DNA of 64,000 nucleotides from Ailanthus altissimus (Eukaryota; Streptophyta; Magnoliopsida; Sapindales; Simaroubaceae). The DNA lies in contig OX327697.1 in the NCBI GenBank assembly GCA_946807835.1, positions 4,355,001-4,419,000 on the forward strand, in the 5' to 3' direction. Shown here piece by piece: positions 12,713-23,631 of this stretch (the first letter of the stretch is position 1; each line of letters begins with the position of its first letter). Under the pieces are notes generated by a model. The model saw only the letters and a program-made list of their open reading frames with translations. It ran no database searches and was not told where the DNA came from. Position numbers and translations under genes: made by a program.

Positions 12713-14930
12713 ACAATCTTCCATTGTTTGTTAATTCATAAAATAAGACATTGGATCTTAATCAAATTAAGGTATAAGGTGAACTGCACCAAGCAAGCAG
12801 CTACAGAAAACCCCAAGTGATTAAATAAAAAATAAAAGGCAAGCAAATTACTGAAACGCAAAAGCAAGAACATCAATTCAAAGTAGATTTGATCTGCTTG
12901 TCCAAATGTTAGTTGGTTGCGACTCAAAATCTTAAGCTGTTATGTATGACTTAAATATTAATAATAGAACAATGATCCCATGAGTACCCAAGGCATCGAG
13001 ATAGATGTAATCCAATGAGATTAAGGCCTAACAACAAAGAATGCACATGGAGGCTTGCCAAAATGACAAAGCACTCCCTTGTAAGTGCGAGAAAATTTTA
13101 AACGGGTGATAGGTGGATCCAAGTGGATTCATACATGGGAGTTGAAATAATTGACATTGATTCTTGAGGTTTTTAACTTACATTTAAAGAAAATTTCGCT
13201 TATAATTAATTAAAAATAAGAAAAAATCATACAATCACATAAATAAATAATCATTCACATAAAAAAATATATAAACAATATACGTAATTCGATAATAAAT
13301 ACTTACATTCATTCTCTAATGCGATTTTATTTTTATTAACTAGTTCACAAAAAATTCAATATCACAAAAATATTTTCACAAGAGTTTACAAAAAATACCC
13401 AATAGTTAAAGCTCTTAAGGATTTATACAACATTTTCTTACACACAAAGTACTTAAGAGCTACCTAAATTCTATATTTTCTTTTTTGTTGATGCTTAATT
13501 ATTCTAATGGGTTACAATGGTTTATATAGGCTACAAAACGTCCTTAGAAACTTTATTTTTAGTTGAAATAAGAGTCTAGCATTTAAAAAGTCTAAAATTA
13601 AATAAAATAAGTAAATCCGAGATAAAATAAAAAACTCTGTACAACTTGGCACTGCAGCACTACGAGCCTACGCCACGGCACTGATGCGATATCGACTTAG
13701 CGCCATAGCCTACTTAGGCCAGAGCTGGGATGCTAGGTGTTTTTTCTTCAGCGTTGTAGTACTAAGCAGCCAGTGCCATGATACTCACACCCGGAGATAG
13801 TTTCATTGTGTTTTTGTGTTCTTTCTTACTTCAAACTTTTTATTTTTGTTATTTTTTTTATCAATCCATTACATACTTGATCATGTGTCGATTTTTTTTG
13901 TTCTTTAATTTAAAATTATATTCAAATATAATTTTAAATCACTAATTTTAATATCATGTAGTGGAATAAATTTTTTCCTTAGTTTAAAGTAATTTATAAC
14001 ATGCTAAACAATGAGAGAACCCCAAAAATTCCCACTTAAAGCTTTTTATATGACTCAAGAATCAATAAGGGGTAAACAAAAAGAATCATGAATTTGACAT
14101 TGCAAAAGGATACAACTCTTATTGTAGATAAATTAATCTCATGATTACATAACATGGAATGTAGTGCTTATTCTTTAGATAAATGTGATATTAAGTGTAG
14201 GGGTGACAATTCATGTAAAAGAATAATCATATTATGTTAATATAGAATATTAATATTTTTTTTTATCATATTCACATACAATTCATTTATGTAAATAAAT
14301 CAAGCACTCAAACATATATTCGATTTGTTAAATAAGTAAATTACATGATATGAGACGATTAGATATGTTTAAATAAATAGATTAAATTTAATTTATTTAT
14401 ATGATTATATATTATTTGATTAATTATATTTTTTTAAACAAATAATAACACTAAATTCAATTCGTGTCTTACACAATTAAATAATTACCATATTTTTATT
14501 TATATATATAATTTTATAATTGAATTCGTGTCTTACACAATAGACGCGAATTCATTTTTAAAAAGAATTAATTTGACTAGATTAGTTTAATGTGACTTAA
14601 ATAAATTTACAAATTGTGGAGGTCAAATACATATTTGACATGATTAATAAATAGATAACACGAATTCAACCTGTTTATTAATTGTATCAATTTTTTCTAT
14701 CCATATTCATTTAAAGAGTATTGAACTTGTGTCGAATAATTATGTTGTGATCCATTTTTTCACCCTTATATAAGTGGCACCAAATTCTCCAACAATAGTA
14801 AAGGTACAACAAACACATATTAATTTCTATATTGATAATGGTTTCAGCTTAGCTATAGATCAATTTGGAACCAAAATTGAGTGAACCTAAAACTCACTCC
14901 ACTAACACAATTAAAAGTAAAAGTAACTTT
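12713..14930. other. Unassigned repeat-like DNA
   Basis: No coding similarity was found. A minus-strand TATA-like motif with a GC-rich block upstream (listed next) suggests an LTR-like unit around 13.0-14.0 kb, but I could not fix its ends or find a target-site duplication. The rest is AT-rich. Confidence 0.4.
13521..13745 (-). promoter_or_regulatory. Possible LTR-type promoter, minus strand
   Basis: On the minus strand CCTATATAAACC (TATA at 13521-13528) lies about 125 bp downstream of a GC-rich block of 'gcactgcagcac' and 'gcgccatagcc' words (about 13655-13745). The same order and spacing is seen in both LTRs of the 14936-20226 element, so I infer another LTR promoter. No transcript evidence is available. 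Confidence 0.35.
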
Positions 14931-14935
14931 GTCAT

Positions 14936-16404
14936 TGTTGAAACTTAGAGATTCAAAATTAAGTTTGAATTTAATTTTGAGTTAAAGACCAATAAGGAGT
15001 TAACACGAGGTCGAATATACGTTAAGTGTACAAGAAATGGACGAAAATAAAAAGTTAAAAGTGAGGGGTAAGAAAGCACAAGATGAGGCATATTCCAAGC
15101 CTTGGCGCCGCAACGCCTACTTTTGAGAAAGCCCATTTTTAGTCATCTTGATTTGTTTGAGTTAGTTCTTAGTTTTCTAAACACGTTGATTTCTATTCCA
15201 ATATGAAATAAAATTTTTAGGGACGTTTTAGAGCCTATATAAACTCTTGTTAACCCATTAGTGTAGCAATGCATTAGTAAGAGAGAAAATAGAGAGCTTA
15301 GGTTGCTATAAGGCTCTAGGTGCATGGAAGAGTGCTATGGGAATGTTTTAATGTTAGGTGTGCAAGATAGCTCTAATAAATCCTTTGTGAGAGCTTGTGT
15401 ATTGATGCATTCTTTGAAATTATCTTGTTTTAGCTCTTTAAGATCTTGTGTTCTTTGTGATCTAATAAAAGAAGTTAAGATACTGTAATCCACCATGGAT
15501 GTAAACGTTTATTGTTAAACTATAAAAATTTCTTGTTCCTTTTGTGTGTATGATTGTTTATCTCTATTGCCTTATTTTATATTTTTTATTTTTATAAACC
15601 CTTGTTAACCCATTAGTGTAGCAATGCATCAATAAGAAAGAAAATAGAGAGCTTAGGTTGCTATAATGCGCTAGGTGTATGGAAGAGTGCCATGGGAATG
15701 CTTTAATGTTAGGTGTGCAAGATAGCATTAATAAATCCTTTGTAAGAGCTTGTGTATTGATGTATTCTTTGAAATTATCTTGTTTTAGCTCTTTAAGATC
15801 TTGTATTATTTGTGATCCAATAAAAGAAGTTAGGATACTGTAATCTACCATGGACGTAAACGTTTGTTGTTGAACCATATAAATTTTTTTGTTCATTTTG
15901 TGTGTGTGATTGTTTATCTCTATTGCCTTGTTTTATATTTTTTATTTTTATAAACCATTGTTAACCCATTAGTGTAGTAATGCATCAATAAGAGAGAAAA
16001 TAGAGAGCTTAGGTTGCTATAAGGTGATAGGTGCATGGAAGAGTGCCATGGGAATGCTTTAGTGTTAGGTGTGCAAGATAACACTAATAAATCCTTTGTG
16101 AGAGCTTGTGTATTAATGTATTCTTTGAAATTATCTTGTTTTAGCTCTTTAAGATCTTGTGTTCTTTGTGATCTAATAAAAGAAGTTAGGGTACTGTAAT
16201 CCACCATTGACGTAAATGTTTGTTGCTGAACTATGTAAATTTCTTGTTCCTTTTGTGTGTGAGATTGTTTATCTCTATTGCCTTGTTTAATATTATATAT
16301 ATATATTTTATTTTACTTGTAGGCAAAATTTTTCGCACGTGCTTAGGGTTTTAGGGTACTAAATATCAGTCATGGAGGTATTATGGTACGTAAAAATCCT
16401 AATA
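14936..16404 (+). repeat. Left LTR with tandem expansion
   Basis: The LTR starts TGTTGAAAC. It has a GC-rich motif at 15104-15117, a TATA box (TATATAAA, 15236-15243), and then three tandem units. It ends CCTAATA two bases before the primer-binding site. Without two of the units it would be about 0.75 kb, matching the right LTR after removal of its insertion. Confidence 0.82.
15241..16305 (+). repeat. Three tandem 356-bp units
   Basis: Units start at 15241, 15596 and 15952, each beginning 'aaac..ttgttaacccattag'. Each carries the same downstream landmarks, including a conserved 'aataaaagaagtta'. The right LTR has only one unit (from about 18850). Antisense open frames in the units (for example 15564-15896 and 15920-16207) resemble each other only because the DNA is repeated. 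Confidence 0.9.
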
Positions 16405-16406
16405 AT

Positions 16407-16418
16407 TGGTATCAGTGC
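16407..16418 (+). other. Primer-binding site (initiator tRNA-Met type)
   Basis: TGGTATCAGTGC matches the usual plant TGGTATCAGAGC at 11 of 12 positions and follows the left LTR end by two bases. It is where minus-strand DNA synthesis would be primed. Confidence 0.8.
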
Positions 16419-16489
16419 TTGGTTAAGTTCTACTGTAGAGCATAGGCTGCAAAGTCAGATTACAGAGCATAAGTTATAGAGCCAAATTG

Positions 16490-17840
16490 CAGAGCATAGA
16501 AGTAGCTAAGTATAAGTGCGCGTTATCGTATCAAGTAATATAGGATTTTAAATCCAGATATCGATCCTACAAGAATTATGCTATCTAATTCTATCAATTA
16601 AGTACTAAAATTGCACTTATTTAACTTTTATTCAGAAAATTACAATCTGAAATTTATTTAACTAATCTACTTTATCAATTAAATTGAACAAAAGTAAAGG
16701 ATAGAATTCACAAATAAAGATAATCTAGGGTTTTGACTCGTCCCTTAATATTTCATTGAATTTATTAACCTCTTAGTTAACATCTTAATACTAATTATTG
16801 GCTTAGGCACTAATCTCATCACAAACCTCTATCGATGGTCGAGTGACTATATTACAGATTCTAACAATTACTTATATGTTTATGGTAATCAAATTAGAAT
16901 TCAATTCATTAAAATCAAGTCTAAATTATAATATACATGCCACCTAGGTATATGTCTATCCTAGATGAAACTCATAGTTGTTACCCTATGATCATGCATC
17001 AAACTATCATAGGCTAAACACATGAATCCCTATGTTAAGTTTATCATGGTTCCTAAATTATTCAAACTATTGATCAGGTATAATGAAAGCATTAAACACA
17101 AGATAGAATGAATCAATTGAATGTATCAAGTTTATAAATTAAGAATTAACAAAATCCAACTCCATACTAGGTTCATGTAGTCTTACCCTAGATGAACAAT
17201 TTAGCCCATCACAAAACTAAAAGTATCCAACCAATTCATAAAGATCAACAAGAATAAGAACATAATGATAAAAAAAGAGTAGAAAAATTAATGAAAGTGA
17301 CTTCTTGATGTGCTTCTCGCTCAATCTTGACTTAAAGCTTGAATTTTGATTTTGGCTCTTCAAATTTTGGCTTTGTTCTTTGATTTTGTGTTGTAAATTC
17401 TTTCTCTAAGTTTTTGTCTCTTTTTTTTCTCTTCTCCTAAGTTAGGATTTTTGACCTTCTATTTATAGATTTATGTTATCAAATTGGGGTTAAACATCAA
17501 ATACAAGTAAGGTTATGATTATTGTTCATGAGTTAATGTTATAAAATATTGTTCATACGCAACTGTTCACTGTTACTATTTATGCGCCGTGGTAATGAAT
17601 TCTAGGAGCTGCGGCATGTAGACATTATTTCGGATGCCACGACGCTTGGTATTATAGCAGATCATTGTAGCAAGTTGATTTTTTGGCTTATTTTCATTAG
17701 AGTTTCGACCCTATTTACTCCATTAACTCCAAACCTACAATAATAATAATAAAATATATAAAAAGCCAAATAATCTTAATTTCTACGAATAAATATTAAG
17801 TTTGAAAGATAGAAACATTAGATTTAATGAACCCTTATCA
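16490..17840 (-). mobile_element. Nested solo-LTR-like element, copy 1
   Basis: This 1.35-kb segment is a diverged copy of 50362-51653, in the same orientation, starting near 'agtagctaag' and ending CCTTATCA. It interrupts the interior of the 14936-20226 element, whose 'agagcataagtta' words lie on both sides. A minus-strand TATA (17460-17467) lies about 115 bp downstream of a GC-rich block (17584-17650), so the LTR would be read on the minus strand. No gag-pol is present. The left edge is uncertain by about 10 bp and no clear target-site duplication was found. Confidence 0.72.
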
Positions 17841-18511
17841 ATAAAGTACAGAACTAAATTGTAGAGCATAAGTTATTCAATCATAATGACTCACAAGTAG
17901 GAAAGCAAAAGAATTAGGGAATTGATCAAAGGCTAGTTAGTTGTGTAGCGAATTTGATTAAAGAAGGGCTGTGTATTGTAAGAGGAAGGGCTGAGAATAG
18001 ATTAAAGAATAATCAGAAAGAAATGTCAAGATGTGTGGGGATGCTATAATAGTCTGAAAAGAAGACTTGAAATTATAGAATCCTTGGTAGCTTTAAAGGA
18101 ATACTTAAGGTATTTAAAAGGTTTATGGGTGAGAAAGAACAATGAACACTATGTGCTTGAAGAGAATACTGTAAGAGCTCAACATGGGTTATTGAGAAAA
18201 TGCATACCAAGAGGCAATATTAGAGATTATCTTATCAGAGTGACAAAGGTCGAAAAATAATGTATGGTAAAGAGGGCTGCTAATAGGGACAAGATCTAGT
18301 CGCCAAGATATTATGATTGTGTCAAGAACGATATTGAAGATCATAATACAAAAGTTCTCTAGGTAAGATGTATTTAGAGTCTTTGGATGCTGAAGTCGTG
18401 AGCCTTAGAAGAGTTAAGTCTGGGAGTTCACTGAATCAATGCTAGAGTAATTAAGAGTTGGTTGATGGAACCTAGAAAGCTTTTTGAAGAAATTTTGAAT
18501 CAAAGAGGGTT
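17841..18511 (+). other. Interior of the non-autonomous LTR element
   Basis: This is the internal region between the nested element and the right LTR. A 75-codon frame at 18033-18260 is Lys/Arg/Glu-rich with no recognisable domain. Repeated 'agagcataagtta' words here and at 16435-16490 show that both pieces belong to one element. The purine tract CAAAGAGGG (18501-18509) just before the right LTR is the probable plus-strand primer. Confidence 0.55.
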
Positions 18512-19256
18512 TGTTAAAATTTGGTATTGCAAAACCCAGTTTGGGTTTAATTTTAAGTTAAAGATTAATGAGGAGTGGACATAAGGTCGAGTAAGTGTTG
18601 GGCGTACAAGAAAGGGATAAAAACAGAGAGTTAAAAGTGAGAAAAGGCGAGAAAATAAAATAGTAGGCCTTCTCCAAGCCTTGGTACTACAGTGCCGTGT
18701 TTTGGTTGCATTGGCGTTGTAACATCCACTTTTAGGAAAGTTTATTTTTTAGTTGTTTGATTTATTTGAGTCAGTTTTGAGTTTTTTAAACACGTGGACT
18801 TTTATTCCAACTAGAATTAGAGTTTTTAGGGATGTTTTGGAGCTTATATAAATCATAGTAAACTCATTAGTGCAACAATGCATCAATAAGAGAGAAAATA
18901 GAGGGCTTGGACAGTATATGGCGAGAGGTGTGAGAAAGAGTTCCATGTGAGTTCTTAAGTGCTAGGCACGTAAGGTAGTACTAATAGATCCTTTGTGAGA
19001 GCTCATTTATTAATGTATTTCTTGAGAGTCTCTTATTTTAAAATTTTAAGATCCTGTGCTCTTTATGAACTAATAAAAGAAGGTAGGATCCCGTGATCCA
19101 CCATGGACGTAGGTGTTTATTATCGAACTACATAAATTTTTTGTGCCTTTTGTGTGTATAATTATTTATCTTTATTACCTTGTTTTATCTTTTCTATTCT
19201 TATTTTACTTGTGGCCAAATTCTTTAGCATGAGTTTAAGGTTTTAGGGTACTAAAT

Positions 19257-20171
19257 TCTAAGGGTAGGCAAAATAAACTGAAAATAAAAAACCTGAACTA
19301 GATTGAACTAAATTGGCCAGTTCGGTTTTTATTTTTTTTTAAAAATCAAATGGTTTTTTAAATTAAAAAACTGGAAAAAAAATTGGTTGATTTTAGTTCG
19401 ATTTTATTATAAACTAGAATCAAACTGGAAAAACTGATTTTCTAGTTATTTATATATTTTTTGAAATGTTAATATAAAAATAAGTTTTGCATGTCTAATA
19501 AAAAAATGGTGCTTTAGCCTAGATGACATTGTAACTCTAACTTGTCTTTGATATCTATAGTTTAAATCTCTCTGTTGGCATTTCGATTTTTTAATTATAT
19601 TAATATTTAAAACTAATATATAAGAAAATTGAATGTATTATTGATGAAAAAAAAAGCTTAGTTGTCTTGGTGAATAGGGAAGTATGGTTTATTGAGGTCT
19701 TAGGTTCAACACTCGGTGACAACTTTTTTAATTATTAATATCTAAACTATAATATAACAAAATGTATTTCCAAGAACAAAAGAGGTTTAAGCTAATTATT
19801 AATATCTAAACTATAATATAACAAAATGTATTTCCAAGAACAAAAGAGGCTTAAGCCTAATTAGCAAAGTAGCCTTAACTTATATAAAGTCCTGGATTTT
19901 ATTCTTAACTTCATAAAAAATTTTTTTTTATTAGTTCATATATTAAGTTAATATAATAAAAAAATAGAATTAATTTTATATTGGTAAATGTCATTAGCTC
20001 AGTTGGTCTAGTGGTGACAGTTTTTTTCACCAAGTCAGATTAGATCCAAAATTTAGCATATTGGACATTTTTTTTAAAGCTAAATTGAAAAAATTGAACC
20101 AAATTAAATTGAAAAAATCAGTTCAATTCGATTTTGATAAAAATCAGACCGAATTAAACCGTGCCCAGCCT
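19257..20171. mobile_element. hAT-like non-autonomous DNA transposon
   Basis: A 915-bp insertion in the right LTR is flanked by perfect 8-bp duplications TACTAAAT (19249-19256 and 20172-20179), the target-site length of the hAT superfamily. Imperfect terminal inverted repeats are AGGGTAGGCA at the left and TGCCCAGCCT at the right. Both subterminal regions carry 'cggttt'- and 'ttgaa'-rich sequence. No transposase is encoded. The interior holds three A/B-box-like modules and a 64-bp tandem duplication. Confidence 0.82.
19730..19857. repeat. 64-bp tandem duplication inside the hAT-like element
   Basis: Two nearly identical 64-bp copies beginning 'attattaatatctaaac' (19731 and 19795) differ at only one or a few bases near the 'gaggtttaagc'/'gaggcttaagc' end, so the duplication is recent compared with the surrounding decay. 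Confidence 0.88.
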
Positions 20172-20226
20172 TACTAAATACTATCCGGAGATATTACGGT
20201 GCATAAAAATATTAAAAATCACAACA

Positions 20227-22058
20227 TAGACGCGTAATTAAAAGAGATGTTAGGCAATGAGTATGTCTTCAACCAAACTAGGTTTATAAAAATAATTAAA
20301 GATCCAAACCAAATCCTTGAAACTTCTTGTGTGTAATTTCATTAAGTCGTTCTTTCATTTATGTAGATAAGTTTTTTTTTTAAGTCTCTAGCCAAACCTT
20401 TCTTGAAGTATGATCTATAGGAATATCCCTCACAAGGGTTCATTCCTCTGTGATTCACTTCCAAATTCTTTAGCCTTTCCAAGCTACAGCTCCATAATAT
20501 CTTGTCCAACTATTTTTCTTTAACAACAAGGTTTCCAAAGAAGAAAGCTATTTTTTTTTAACTTAGCCTCTTGCATCTCTCTTCATCTCTTTATATTTTA
20601 AGAATAGCATTTTGTCTCTTTAAACTTCCCTTCCAATATCCTAAAACATAATTCATTTATAGATCCACTTTAGGCCTACCTTTTAGGGTAGGCTAGCCTA
20701 ACAAGCTCAATTTTCTCTATATTTAAATAAATTTTTGATTTTTAGAGCTTAACTGATTCTACCCGAACATTAATGGTGCCATTTGTAGAGATGCTGAGAA
20801 AAGTTCATCTTGCAATAGTTTACTTTGTTAAAAATTGTTACCAAATCTAAAATGTCAAGAGAAATTAGATCTCTAACTAGAAATCTACCCATATAGAAAG
20901 TTCTTGAAGATTTAAAACAAACCTGCATGTATCTTCTTAAACATTCTTAGAGAAATACCTTTAGAACACCAAATGGTCAAGCTAACAAAGATCCATCGAT
21001 TACTATAAAGCAATTCAAAGAGTTCTCCCATTAAATACATTGCACAATGACTAACATAGTTAATGGTTGGAGAAGGACAAAAAAGGATATTAGTGGAAAA
21101 ACTTAGCTGGTTGCCTCACAATGACAGATCCAGAAGTCATTGCTCTTAGGAGCTTCAATACAATATATAAGCTAGCAAGAGCAAGTCTCATTCTCATCCC
21201 AATAAAGAATTAAAATCCACAGCTAAGAATGGATCAGGAAGCGCTAAGGACCGTGGACGAAAGGAACTTTTAAAGGTGATCTTTGAGATTCTTTAAACGC
21301 CAAGTGTCAAGCTTGCAAGGAGGAAGAGGCCATAGAGGTAGACAACACTAGTTCTTAGCTCTTGAGGAAGGTTGACAAGCTTTAGTAAGAGCTAGAGGAC
21401 ATCCATTAGGCAAAGGATATAGTAGTAAATCCTTTTCCTATTCGTGAGGCTAAGACTGACCTCGTAGCCCACTTAGAGTTGTATAGCGACCATATGTTGA
21501 TTTAGAATGTAGATGATGATTCTACGTCTAATTTGTTTTCCTATACTCTATGCAAACTATAAGAGTTTGGTTTCGAAGCTTAGAATTTAAGTTGGTATAT
21601 AGTTTTGACCAACTTTCCAAAGCCTTTGTTTTTCAATTTCGATATGTTTAGGACAGACCTAAGAACCCCTCAATATTAATGTATATGAAATAAGAAAAAT
21701 ATGAATCATTGAAAGACTTTATTTAGAGGTCTTATAAAGAAGTTACGGACATAGATGTCTTTAGTACTAAAGAGACATTTATTAACCTTCACAAGAGCCT
21801 CCAGTTATGGAATCTACAGTTTACCTTTCAAGAGTTAGAGCTAATAAAGTATAGTGAGGCTTATGAAAAGGTATTAAAGCAGATTGAAATGATGAAAAGT
21901 TGAACATACAAAGACAATAGGAGAATGAGGGAAGGCTCTAGGCCTAAGGAAAGTTGACTTACTCTTAACATTGCTGCAAAATGACCCAGCTCTGATGAGG
22001 TTGCACCACTGCCCAAGTTTAGTCAACATGCTTTACAAGAGAATTTGAAAGTCTTTTA
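20227..22058 (+). pseudogene. Ty3/gypsy remnant: LTR end, PBS and gag, left part
   Basis: A site near 20774-20788 (TGGTGCCATTTGTAGAGA, a decayed version of the TGGCGCCGTYTGTGGGGA typical of plant gypsy elements) follows what looks like an LTR end (ACCCGAACATTA). Further on, about 21690-21900, one frame reads ESLKDFI, a stop, then RSYKEV and later YEKVLKQIEMM, the layout of a gypsy retrotransposon gag domain. The frame is broken by stops. At 22058 the copia element 22064-32528 interrupts it, and gag resumes at 32534. The Tat/Athila group is likely from the PBS and gag but not certain. Confidence 0.65.
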
Positions 22059-22063
22059 ATTTC

Positions 22064-22379
22064 TATTAAATAATGCTCCAAGAGCTACTGACGTGGTATT
22101 AGGTGGACTGCTGATGTTTGAGTTGTTGAGATTTAATAAAACACATGTTGAATTAAAGTTGTTAAAGTCTGTTAGGCATGGCATACTCTTCTGCTATTTT
22201 GTTAGAAGTTTCCGTTATGTAATGTGCAATAGATTTAGCTGTATTCTTTATAGTTTTTCAGTTTTAATAAGTTGTATAAATAAGTGCTTTGATAATTAAT
22301 AATTGATATAAGAAATTGAAGTCTCAAAATTAAGTTTGTCTTGTCAATTTTTGAACTTTCTTTCTATAAAAAACCATCA
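22064..22379 (+). repeat. Left LTR of the copia element
   Basis: It aligns with 32065-32528 after removing the SINE. The terminal TG has decayed to TA and the end is ACCATCA. A TATA box (TATAAATA, about 22275-22282) lies about 100 bp before the 3' end. Confidence 0.85.
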
Positions 22380-22382
22380 ATC

Positions 22383-22394
22383 TGGTATCAAAGC
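22383..22394 (+). other. Primer-binding site of the copia element
   Basis: TGGTATCAAAGC, three bases after the left LTR, matches the initiator tRNA-Met site TGGTATCAGAGC with one change. Confidence 0.88.
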
Positions 22395-22499
22395 TTTAAG
22401 TTTTGAGAGCTCTATTAGGTTGAGTAAGTCTAACTACTTACCTTAAACACTTGCCTTAAATACTCACCATCTCCCCTTTCCAAAACATAAAAGCCTACA

Positions 22500-23404
22500 A
22501 CCAATGCAAGACGAGTTCAGAAGCTTCATCGAATGTAATAATGCCTCTAGTGTTCGATGGAATAAATTATTAAGTGTAGGCTATCCGAATGGAAGCCTAT
22601 CTTGATGCTAATAATTAGTGGGAAGCTGTTGAAAATACGTACGAAGTTCTTCCCTTGCCCAACAATCCAACTATGGCTCAAATAAAAAATCACAAGGAGA
22701 TGAGGCAAAGGAAATCAAAAGCAAAAGCTGGCTTATTTGTAGCTGTTTCAGCTTTAATTTTCACCAAAATCATGACACTGAAGATAACAAATAGAATTTG
22801 AGACTTCTTGAAGAAAGAGTATGAAGAAAATGAACGAGTTGAAGGCATGCAAGTTCTAAATTTGACCAAAAAATTTGAGATGTAATGAACAAAGGAATTA
22901 GAAACAATTAAGGATTACTCTGACAGACTCCTTAACATTGTTAACAAAGTAAGGCTTCTTGGTACTAACTTTTCAAGTTCTAGAATAGTTAAAAAAATCC
23001 TTGTAACAGTTTCTAAAAAGTTTGAGGCGATAATATCATCAATAGAAAACTTAAAAGATGTGTCAAGTATTACCTTGGTAGAACTATTGAATGCACTACA
23101 AGCTCAGGAACAAAAGAGACTTATGAGGCAAGAAGGATATGTGGATGGAGCATTTCAAGTTAGATCACAGAACAATATGTACAAGAAAGAGACGCAAAGC
23201 AATAGTAATAACAATAGTAACAACACTATATTTCCACTATGTCCTTACTGTAAAAAATTCAATCATCTATAGAAAAGGTGTTGGTGGAGGCAGGATATAA
23301 AATCTTACAAGTGTGGTCAGTTAGAGAATGTGGAAAGGATATGCAAATCTCAACAGCAGCAAGGAGAAGCCAAAACTATTGTTGAACAACCTCAAGAGGA
23401 GTAA
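22500..23404 (+). pseudogene. copia gag remnant
   Basis: Frames in this interval read PLVFDGINY, WEAVENTYE, KDYSDRLLNIVNKVRLLG and LVELLNALQAQEQKR in the order of a copia gag (UBN2-type) polyprotein, followed by two zinc-knuckle-like pieces, CPYCKKFNHL and CGQLENVERIC. In-frame stops at several positions (for example after NNTIFPLCPYCKKFNHL) make it a pseudogene. The product would have packaged the element RNA in virus-like particles. Confidence 0.85.
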
Positions 23405-23446
23405 CAATTTATCGCATTATGCTTTGCTACCAGTAGCTCCACAGAA

Positions 23447-23631
23447 AGCTGACTTATAGACAATGGTTGTACAAGCCACATGGCTTATAATCAAGAGCAT
23501 TTCAAAGAGCTTGATAAAACTGCCATTTCTAAAGTTAGAATTGGAAATGGAGCATATGTTGCAGTAAAAGGCAAAGGAACAGTGGCAATCGAAGGCCACA
23601 CAAGTTTAATATTAATTTCTAATGTCTTATA
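23447..23631 (+). pseudogene. copia protease remnant
   Basis: The frame reads LIDNGCTSHM, where LIDSGCT-type motifs carry the catalytic Asp of copia aspartic proteases; here Ser is replaced by Asn. It continues through KVRIGNGAYVAVKGKGTV to LISNVLYV, where a solo LTR is inserted. The reading resumes at about 25700 with LLSVGYMLEKGYK, the usual continuation. Confidence 0.85.

Larger units (their letters stand above)
14936..20226 (+). mobile_element. Non-autonomous LTR element without recognisable pol
   Basis: Two diverged LTRs (14936-16404 and 18512-20226) begin TGTTRAAA. The right one ends CACAACA. The left LTR is followed by a primer-binding site for initiator tRNA-Met, and the right one is preceded by a purine-rich tract (CAAAGAGGG), which fixes the plus orientation. 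The interior (16419-16489 and 17841-18511, after removing the nested element) is only about 0.75 kb. It encodes no gag, protease, integrase or reverse transcriptase that I can recognise, so it resembles a short LARD. One 75-codon frame (18033-18260) matches nothing I know. The flanks (GTCAT left, TAGAC right) do not form a convincing target-site duplication. Confidence 0.8.
18512..20226 (+). repeat. Right LTR, split by a hAT-like insertion
   Basis: It begins TGTTAAAATTTGG and ends CACAACA. It carries the same GC motif (18682-18695) and TATA box (TATATAAA, 18845-18852) as the left LTR but only one 356-bp unit. The sequence breaks at TACTAAAT (19249-19256) and rejoins at 20172, giving about 0.8 kb without the insertion. 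Confidence 0.82.

Noticed and set aside
15143..16207. Minus-strand open frames in the tandem units
   Set aside because: They resemble one another because the 356-bp DNA unit is repeated; the frame has no known domain and lies across an LTR.
15241..16305. Direct repeats considered as a CRISPR array
   Set aside because: Units are 356 bp with no spacer structure, and the window is plant nuclear DNA.
14931..20231. Target-site duplication for the non-autonomous LTR element
   Set aside because: The flanks GTCAT and TAGAC do not match; I left the duplication as not found.
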